A stretch of DNA of 64,000 bases from Coraliomargarita sp965656715 (lineage in GTDB: Bacteria; Verrucomicrobiota; Verrucomicrobiia; Opitutales; Coraliomargaritaceae), in the NCBI GenBank assembly GCA_965656715.1, contig CBFHLR010000008.1, positions 1-64,000 on the forward strand. The letters run 5' to 3'. A program made the position numbers and the translations under genes. The notes beneath the pieces are model-generated. The model was given only the letters and a program-made list of their open reading frames with translations, did not search any database and was not told the DNA's origin. Of the stretch, positions 58,803-64,000 are shown one piece after another; within the stretch, counting starts at the first letter, position 1; every line of letters begins with the position of its first letter.

Positions 58803-60127
58803 GGGTGGGTTTTATTGGCGGTAATTCGGTCAATTACAATCGGGTGTGCGGCGACGGGCTGGTCTGAGTAGGCATAGGCCGATTCGATGCGTTCAAGCGT
58901 GGGTGCAAACTGTTCTGTAGTTTGATAATGGATACGAGCAATCGTTTGCCCATTTTCGACGAAATCACCCTCTTTTGCTTCTAGTATCATGCCTACTGCA
59001 GGATCAATCTGAGCATCCGCATAGGCTCGCCCTGCCCCAAGGTCGCGTGCGGCTTCACCGAGTATGCGGGCATCAATCGATTGCATATAGGCTGAAGGAC
59101 CCTTGTGCCTGATCTCCGCCTGTAACTTGGCTTGTGGCAATTTGCTGGGTGTTTCAATGCTCGTGACATCTCCACCTTGCGCGCGAACCAACTCCTTAAA
59201 TGCTGCGAGCGCACGGCCGCTTTCAATTGAATTTGAAATGAGTGGCATCGCCTCATCGGTTGATGCACACAGGCCTCCGAGTTGCAGCATCTCGGCAACC
59301 AGTGCATTGGTGACTTCTATTAGGTCTGTTGGGCCTTCTCCTTTAAGGCAGTCAATGACTTCGGCGACCTCAAGGCTGTTGCCGATTGCGCAACCTAATG
59401 GCTGTTCCATGCGAGTAATCAAGGCGGTCGTTGGTTTGCCAAGGCCAGTGCTAATTCGCACCAAGGATTCGGCAAGCTCGCGTGCTTCACGCTCAGTTTT
59501 CATGAAGGCCCCTGAGCCACATTTCACATCAAGCACAAGCGCATCGATACCTTCTGCAAGTTTTTTACTCAGAATACTCGCGCATATAAGTGGGATGCTC
59601 TCCACAGTGCTAGTAACATCGCGTAAGGCATAGAGAATTCGGTCTGCCGGCACCATGTCTTCCGACTGACCGATCATTGCCTGGTGGATGCGGCTCAATT
59701 GCTGCCGATATGTTGCGTCCTCCAAGTCGACGCTAAATCCTGGAATCGACTCAAGTTTATCGAGGGTTCCACCGGTGTGGCCGAGGCCACGCCCACTCAT
59801 CATTGGCACGCACAACCCCAGTGATGCAGCCAGGGGTGCAAGGATTAGAGATACTTTATCGCCGACCCCTCCAGTTGAATGTTTGTCGACTTTGGGGCGA
59901 CTGACCTCAGGCAGATCCACGATTCTACCTGAGCGCATCATGGATTCGGTCAGTGCAATTGTTTCATCTAGCTCCATTCCATTTAGAACGATCGCCATGA
60001 GCAAGGCGCTGGCCTGATAATCGCGAAATTTCCCAGATACGACGCCATCGACAAAGTGCTGAATTTGCTCTGAGGTGAGGCGGCGCCCATCTCGTTTAGC
60101 GGCAATAATATCTATAGGGTTCAGCAT
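58799..60127 (-). CDS. Thymidine / pyrimidine-nucleoside phosphorylase
   Basis: Splits pyrimidine nucleosides, giving deoxyribose- or ribose-1-phosphate. The 442 residues contain KHSTGGVGDKVSLILAP and MSGRGLGHTGGTLDKLESI, plus the C-terminal domain ILEAKEGDFVENGQTIARIH. Thymidine-only (DeoA) and broader Pdp types cannot be separated reliably by eye. It is the first gene of the minus-strand salvage operon and divergent from deoC. Confidence 0.94.
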   Translation of the reverse strand: MLNPIDIIAAKRDGRRLTSEQIQHFVDGVVSGKFRDYQASALLMAIVLNGMELDETIALTESMMRSGRIVDLPEVSRPKVDKHSTGGVGDKVSLILAPLAASLGLCVPMMSGRGLGHTGGTLDKLESIPGFSVDLEDATYRQQLSRIHQAMIGQSEDMVPADRILYALRDVTSTVESIPLICASILSKKLAEGIDALVLDVKCGSGAFMKTEREARELAESLVRISTGLGKPTTALITRMEQPLGCAIGNSLEVAEVIDCLKGEGPTDLIEVTNALVAEMLQLGGLCASTDEAMPLISNSIESGRALAAFKELVRAQGGDVTSIETPSKLPQAKLQAEIRHKGPSAYMQSIDARILGEAARDLGAGRAYADAQIDPAVGMILEAKEGDFVENGQTIARIHYQTTEQFAPTLERIESAYAYSDQPVAAHPIVIDRITANKTHP

Positions 60128-60162
60128 GGTTTCCGAGTCGTAAGGCTGGCTAAAGCACTCGA

Positions 60163-60180
60163 CAGATCAACGTTGATCTG
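60163..60180. promoter_or_regulatory. Perfect 18-bp palindrome in the divergent nucleoside-salvage promoter
   Basis: CAGATCAACGTTGATCTG reads the same on both strands. It lies 35 bases before the phosphorylase start and 64 bases before deoC, the right place for a shared operator. A second inverted pair, TGTAAC near 60208 and GTTACA near 60235, lies closer to deoC. Confidence 0.65.
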
Positions 60181-60244
60181 GGAAAAGTTTACAATTCTTC
60201 CCTTGTAACTTGGGCGTAACCCACCGTTGTAGATTGTTACATAT

Positions 60245-60943
60245 ATGAACCTGAAGGAGTTTTCTGCATACCTAGACGCCACTAATCTGAAACTGGATGC
60301 CAGCGATGGTGAAATCTGCGCCCTCTGTGACGAGGCTGCAGAGGCCTCCTACGCATCCGTTTGTGTCTATCCGACCAGCGTCTCGCTTTGTTCGAATATT
60401 TTGTATGGCACTGAAACGGGCGTGTGCACTGTGATCGGCTTCCCGCACGGCCGCAGTAGCCTGCAGGCGAAGAAAAGCGAGATTAAGCAGGCGAAAGAGA
60501 ATGGCGCTACTGAGGTCGATATTGTTTTGAATTACTCAGCACTTCGGGCTGGAGAAAAAAGCCTGGCCTCCGAGGAGATCATACGCCTGTGCGAAGTGGC
60601 GCGAAAACAGCAGTTGCTGACAAAAATTATTGTCGAAACTTGCTTTCTGAATGAGGCTCAGAAACTGACCGCGCTCACAATTTGTGAAACGGCAAAGGCG
60701 GACTTCATCAAGACGTCTACCGGATTTGGGTCTGCAGGGGCAACGGTGGACGATGTTAGCTTGTTCGCCGCAAATCGCACAAACGGTATTCAGATCAAAG
60801 CAAGTGGAGGCATCAAGAATCTGAGTTCGGCCATGAAGATGGTCGAAGCAGGCGCGACGCGTCTTGGCGTTTCGGCAGCCGCTGCATTGGTTGCTGAGTT
60901 CAATGGCGAAGGTGCCTCGCCAGTAGTGGGCAGCGACTACTAG
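60245..60943 (+). CDS. deoC: Deoxyribose-phosphate aldolase
   Basis: Cleaves 2-deoxyribose-5-phosphate to acetaldehyde and glyceraldehyde-3-phosphate. The 232 residues include the Schiff-base Lys in ADFIKTSTGFG, the second Lys in IQIKASGGIKN, and the block EVDIVLNYSAL. It completes the deoxynucleoside route with the phosphorylases on the opposite strand, sharing the promoter region. Confidence 0.95.
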   Translation: MNLKEFSAYLDATNLKLDASDGEICALCDEAAEASYASVCVYPTSVSLCSNILYGTETGVCTVIGFPHGRSSLQAKKSEIKQAKENGATEVDIVLNYSALRAGEKSLASEEIIRLCEVARKQQLLTKIIVETCFLNEAQKLTALTICETAKADFIKTSTGFGSAGATVDDVSLFAANRTNGIQIKASGGIKNLSSAMKMVEAGATRLGVSAAAALVAEFNGEGASPVVGSDY

Positions 60944-61091
60944 ATCAGTCTAGGCTTTGGTTTGGTCTTCGCTGCATCGAAGAGTGCTTTCGTGCTTCGC
61001 CATTTGGCGCGGGTATACCGCGGGCGATATTGCCGTTTAGAGCTCTAGGGTATTCTGCATTTAGTCTGAAGGCTTAAGTGCAGGGTGCTTT

Positions 61092-61182
<91 letters not shown>

Positions 61183-61325
61183 AGATAACGATAGGACATA
61201 TAACAGTATGTGTGCCAATGTTTGGGTCTGCTTAGGTATTTTCCGAAAATTGTTAGTTTTGCGCAAAAATTGATCAATTCTATCGCCAGGGAGAGCTATC
61301 TACGCATCAATTCTATGCATTAGGT

Positions 61326-61688
61326 ATGCCTTTTTCCAAAAACATCGAAGATGTGATCGCCGACTTTCGTGGATTGCCTCGCACAGTGACCGCCTCCTCG
61401 CGACGCCCTCCGGTCCCAATTGGCAACTTGCTGATCGTCCTTAAGGAAAAATACAAATTAGAGCAACCTAGCACGGAGCGCACGCTGGTGGAGAATTGGG
61501 GCGAAATTTTTGGCAATCTAGCCGGGCGCTGTAATCCGATACGCATTAAAGATGGTCGTATCTTAGTGATCTCCGTCACGAATCAAACACTGCGATCTGA
61601 GCTTCAGTTTCGTAAGCGCGCTATCCTGCAAAAGATTCACAAGCTGGATAATTGCGAGGGGATCAACGAACTGGTGATCCGAGGGTAA
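61326..61688 (+). CDS. DUF721 / DciA-like protein
   Basis: A 120-residue basic protein with the DUF721 pattern: VENWGEIFGNLAGRCNPIRI followed by GRILVISVTNQTLRSELQFRK and a helical IL-KI-K end. DciA in this family loads the replicative helicase in bacteria lacking DnaC/DnaI. It lies between the two candidate small RNAs, which read in the opposite direction. Confidence 0.85.
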   Translation: MPFSKNIEDVIADFRGLPRTVTASSRRPPVPIGNLLIVLKEKYKLEQPSTERTLVENWGEIFGNLAGRCNPIRIKDGRILVISVTNQTLRSELQFRKRAILQKIHKLDNCEGINELVIRG

Positions 61689-61720
61689 GCTGTAAGCGCT
61701 TCACCGCCAGGGAAATGCGC

Positions 61721-61807
<87 letters not shown>

Positions 61808-62106
61808 TGTTGATATTTCGAACTAAGAACTTTTTCGCCCTGTCCTGCAAGCACTTTTTTTCAGCAAGACTTCAAGGGGATACTGTTGAAGTCATTTATC
61901 CCTCAGGAAATCAGCACCTTATGCTAGTTTTTGTTGCTATAAGTTTTTTTATTCAAGGGCTTAGTTTTGGTTCTTTCGCACTGATTTCTGGCATTTCAGT
62001 GGTCAGATAGCATGAAATGGCTCATGCGATTCAGCCGTATCACTAAGAAACAAACATTTAATTCCTATTCTTGACTTTTAGAGTCATAAACTAAACATTA
62101 AGCAGG

Positions 62107-62829
62107 ATGACCACGAATACAGCATCTCATGGCGAAGCCGACACCACAGAACTGGAGCAATCCTCCGCAGTGGAACGCGTTCGCTGGGCATATGATCAGT
62201 ATGGGGATCAACTAGTGTTGACCACCAGCTTTGGTGTGCAGAGTGCAGTCATGTTACATCTAGTGACCAGTCAGATCCCTGAAATCCCAGTCGTCTTCAT
62301 CGATACCGGCTACCTCTTCCCAGAGACCTACCGTTTCGCGGAGGAGCTGACTGAGCGTTTGAACCTTAACCTAAAAACTTATCGCTCATTAAAGTCGGCG
62401 GCGCATCAGGAGGCCATTTACGGCAAGCTTTGGGAGCAGGGCCTCGACGGACTCGACCAATACAACAAGATGAACAAGGTCGAACCAATGAATCGCGCAG
62501 TCAAGGAGATCGGAGCCAAGGCCTGGCTTTCGGGCCTGCGCCGTAATCAATCGTCGAGTCGCGAGAATCGCCAGGTTGCTGAAAAGCAGAATAAGGTTTG
62601 GAAGCTTTATCCGATACTAGATTGGAGCGATCGCGACATCTACAACTATTTAACTGAGAATAGCCTCCCATATCACCCTCTATGGGACGAGGGCTATGTC
62701 TCAGTTGGTGATTGGCACAGCACTACGAAACTTGGCGAAGGTATGACCGCTGAGGATACCCGGTTTGGGGGCCTCAAGCGTGAGTGCGGACTCCATGAAA
62801 TAACCGGTGGTGCTGACTATCAAATCTAA
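62107..62829 (+). CDS. cysH: Phosphoadenylyl-sulfate (PAPS) reductase
   Basis: Reduces PAPS to sulfite in sulfate assimilation. The 240 residues show the PP-loop-like TTSFGVQSAVMLHLV, the FIDTGYLFPETYRF block and SGLRRNQSSSRE. The catalytic Cys lies in the C-terminal KRECGLH. The two Cys pairs that bind 4Fe-4S in APS reductases are absent, so the thioredoxin-dependent PAPS type is indicated. A partner sulfite reductase is not in the window. Confidence 0.95.
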   Translation: MTTNTASHGEADTTELEQSSAVERVRWAYDQYGDQLVLTTSFGVQSAVMLHLVTSQIPEIPVVFIDTGYLFPETYRFAEELTERLNLNLKTYRSLKSAAHQEAIYGKLWEQGLDGLDQYNKMNKVEPMNRAVKEIGAKAWLSGLRRNQSSSRENRQVAEKQNKVWKLYPILDWSDRDIYNYLTENSLPYHPLWDEGYVSVGDWHSTTKLGEGMTAEDTRFGGLKRECGLHEITGGADYQI

Positions 62830-62857
62830 CAGTTGAGCAAGGGCGCTGTCCCCTGCT

Positions 62858-63424
62858 CTATTGTGCGACCGTGCCACCAGGTGGAACGACTGGTCGGATG
62901 TTGCCGTCGAAGATTCGTTTATAGATCTCGTTGTCAGGTTCAGCGACCTTGCTGATTTTAAAGTTCTGGTCCTTCACATAATAGGGGCCGTAGCGATAGC
63001 AGGCCGCCAGCAGTGGATAGCTGAATTCATCGTAGCGGTGTAGGTAATCGCGACAAAAATCCAGATACTCAATCGCGATGCGTATATTGGTGCGCCAGTC
63101 CCAAGCGTGCTTATAGGACTCTTCGGTGACCTGTCGCCAAGCTGGCTCCGTGATCTGCATCATCCCGCGAGCGACGGAGCTGCGGGCTTTCGCGTTTAAA
63201 CTGCTTTCTGCCCAAGCGATTGCATAGACAAATTCTGGATCGAGACCTTTTGCGGGCGCCAAGGCTTCGATGTGTGCCCAAACCTCCTCTTCAGATACCT
63301 TTTGAGGTAGTGGGTTGTAATAGATCGACATCCATACCGCCAAGATGCCGACTAAGCCACCTAAACCAACCGCGAGACGTAGAACTAGGCGTTCATCTCG
63401 ATGATAGCGGTGATCAATAGGCAT
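62858..63424 (-). CDS. Membrane-anchored lytic transglycosylase (SLT domain)
   Basis: A 188-residue protein that cleaves peptidoglycan glycan strands. One N-terminal membrane helix (about 17-38) is followed by an SLT domain with catalytic Glu in AIAWAESSLNAKARSSVARG and GMMQITEPAW, and AIEYLDFCRDYLHRY. It ends in a short Pro-rich tail (RPVVPPGGTVAQ). The ATG at 63424 is used. Confidence 0.9.
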   Translation of the reverse strand: MPIDHRYHRDERLVLRLAVGLGGLVGILAVWMSIYYNPLPQKVSEEEVWAHIEALAPAKGLDPEFVYAIAWAESSLNAKARSSVARGMMQITEPAWRQVTEESYKHAWDWRTNIRIAIEYLDFCRDYLHRYDEFSYPLLAACYRYGPYYVKDQNFKISKVAEPDNEIYKRIFDGNIRPVVPPGGTVAQ

Positions 63425-63536
63425 GTGCAAATCATAGAATAACTAACGGGAATGACAAATAAAACATGCAGTTCCCGCGCTGAGTATCAAAAGAGGCTTT
63501 TCAATGTGCAGTCTACTGCCTATCCACTCAGCACCT

Positions 63537-64000
63537 ATGAAGATTATCAGCAAACCATACGGCAGCCTCCCCTCGGGCCAAAGCGCGACGCTATTTACCC
63601 TCAGTAATTCAAATGGCCTGAGTGCCGAAATCACTAATTATGGTGGCATTGTTGTTTCGCTGAATGTGCCCAACCGAACTGGTAAGCTGACAGATGTTCT
63701 ATTGGGGAAACCCGATTTGCAGGGCTATCTTGACGGTCATCCACATTTTGCCTGCATCACCGGGCGAGTGGCAGGTCGCATCGGTGGAGCCAGCTTTGAG
63801 ATCGAAGGACAAACCTACGATCTGGAGGCGAATAATGGCCCCAATGCACTGCATGGAGGCTCCAAGGGTTTTCATCAAATCCTTTGGGACGCGGAAATCG
63901 TTGAATCCGATGGGATACAAAAGCTGAAACTAAGCACCACCGACCCCGATGGCAGTAATGGCTATCCCGGAACCATTGAATGTCAGGTTACCTATGCACT
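63537..64000 (+). CDS. galM: Galactose mutarotase (aldose 1-epimerase), 5' part only
   Basis: Interconverts alpha and beta hexoses. The 154 residues in the window read MKIISKPYGSLPSGQ, EITNYGGIVVSLNVPNR, DVLLGKPDLQGY, FACITGRVAGRIGGASFEI, the signature NNGPNALHGGSKGFHQILWD (substrate-binding His) and TTDPDGSNGYPG. The frame is open to the window end, so the gene is cut by the window rather than broken. Confidence 0.93.
   Translation, partial: MKIISKPYGSLPSGQSATLFTLSNSNGLSAEITNYGGIVVSLNVPNRTGKLTDVLLGKPDLQGYLDGHPHFACITGRVAGRIGGASFEIEGQTYDLEANNGPNALHGGSKGFHQILWDAEIVESDGIQKLKLSTTDPDGSNGYPGTIECQVTYA

Overview
The window looks like a chromosome segment of a free-living, Gram-negative diazotroph. 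It carries outer-membrane beta-barrel proteins, lipoproteins, a pseudopilin, a SUF-type Fe-S system and a complete molybdenum nitrogenase island. Protein style, moderate GC content and the many short palindromic intergenic repeats suggest Verrucomicrobiota, most likely an Opitutales/Coraliomargarita-like bacterium. That assignment is inference: there is no rRNA or other marker here that settles it. A 99-base run of N inside one gene shows the source is a draft assembly.

Layout. Positions 1-15960 are mostly housekeeping: an atypical metallophosphoesterase, an ABA4-like membrane protein, purC, tRNA-Glu with a partial downstream duplication, manA, a secreted protein of unknown function, a D-2-hydroxyacid dehydrogenase, a TruC-like pseudouridine synthase, a hybrid histidine kinase with a membrane PAS partner, nadD-rsfS, an ExoD-like protein, an MscS channel and sufS-sufU. 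Positions 16176-40052 form the nitrogen-fixation island: a 2Fe-2S ferredoxin; modABC for molybdate uptake; draT-draG for reversible ADP-ribosylation of NifH; a flavodoxin and nifJ as the electron-donor branch; nifHDK; nifENB with ferritin, Shethna-type ferredoxin, nifV and an unknown ORF; then nifA, a PPOX-like protein, a Nif11-like peptide and an ArsC-like nitrogenase-associated protein. Positions 40067-64000 return to general metabolism: a LamB-like porin, a YmdB-like phosphodiesterase, ilvB, a DUF481 barrel, agmatine-to-putrescine genes (aguA, aguB), hisG, peroxiredoxin, a response regulator, argH, a DUF255 thioredoxin-fold protein, a pseudopilin, mutL, an amidase-fold protein without its catalytic triad, nucleoside salvage genes (upp, PNP, pyrimidine phosphorylase, deoC), a DUF721/DciA-like protein, cysH, a lytic transglycosylase and the start of galM.

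How the nif genes work together. NifJ and flavodoxin supply low-potential electrons to NifH. NifENB and NifV build FeMo-co, and ModABC supplies Mo. No nifU or nifS is present, so the nearby SufS/SufU may supply Fe-S clusters (inference). NifD has an insertion of about 53 residues and NifK lacks about 47 N-terminal residues, which matches the clostridial/anaerobe-type MoFe protein. nifI genes are absent from their usual place, and DraT/DraG sit upstream instead. Sigma-54-like promoters precede flavodoxin, nifH and nifE. A palindrome of form CCTACAT-N2-ATGTAGG lies upstream of flavodoxin, nifH (twice) and nifA, and is proposed as the activator site.

The most novel-looking signal outside the nif genes is a pair of structured small RNA candidates on the minus strand (about 61092-61182 and 61721-61804). 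They share loop and linker sequence while their stems covary.
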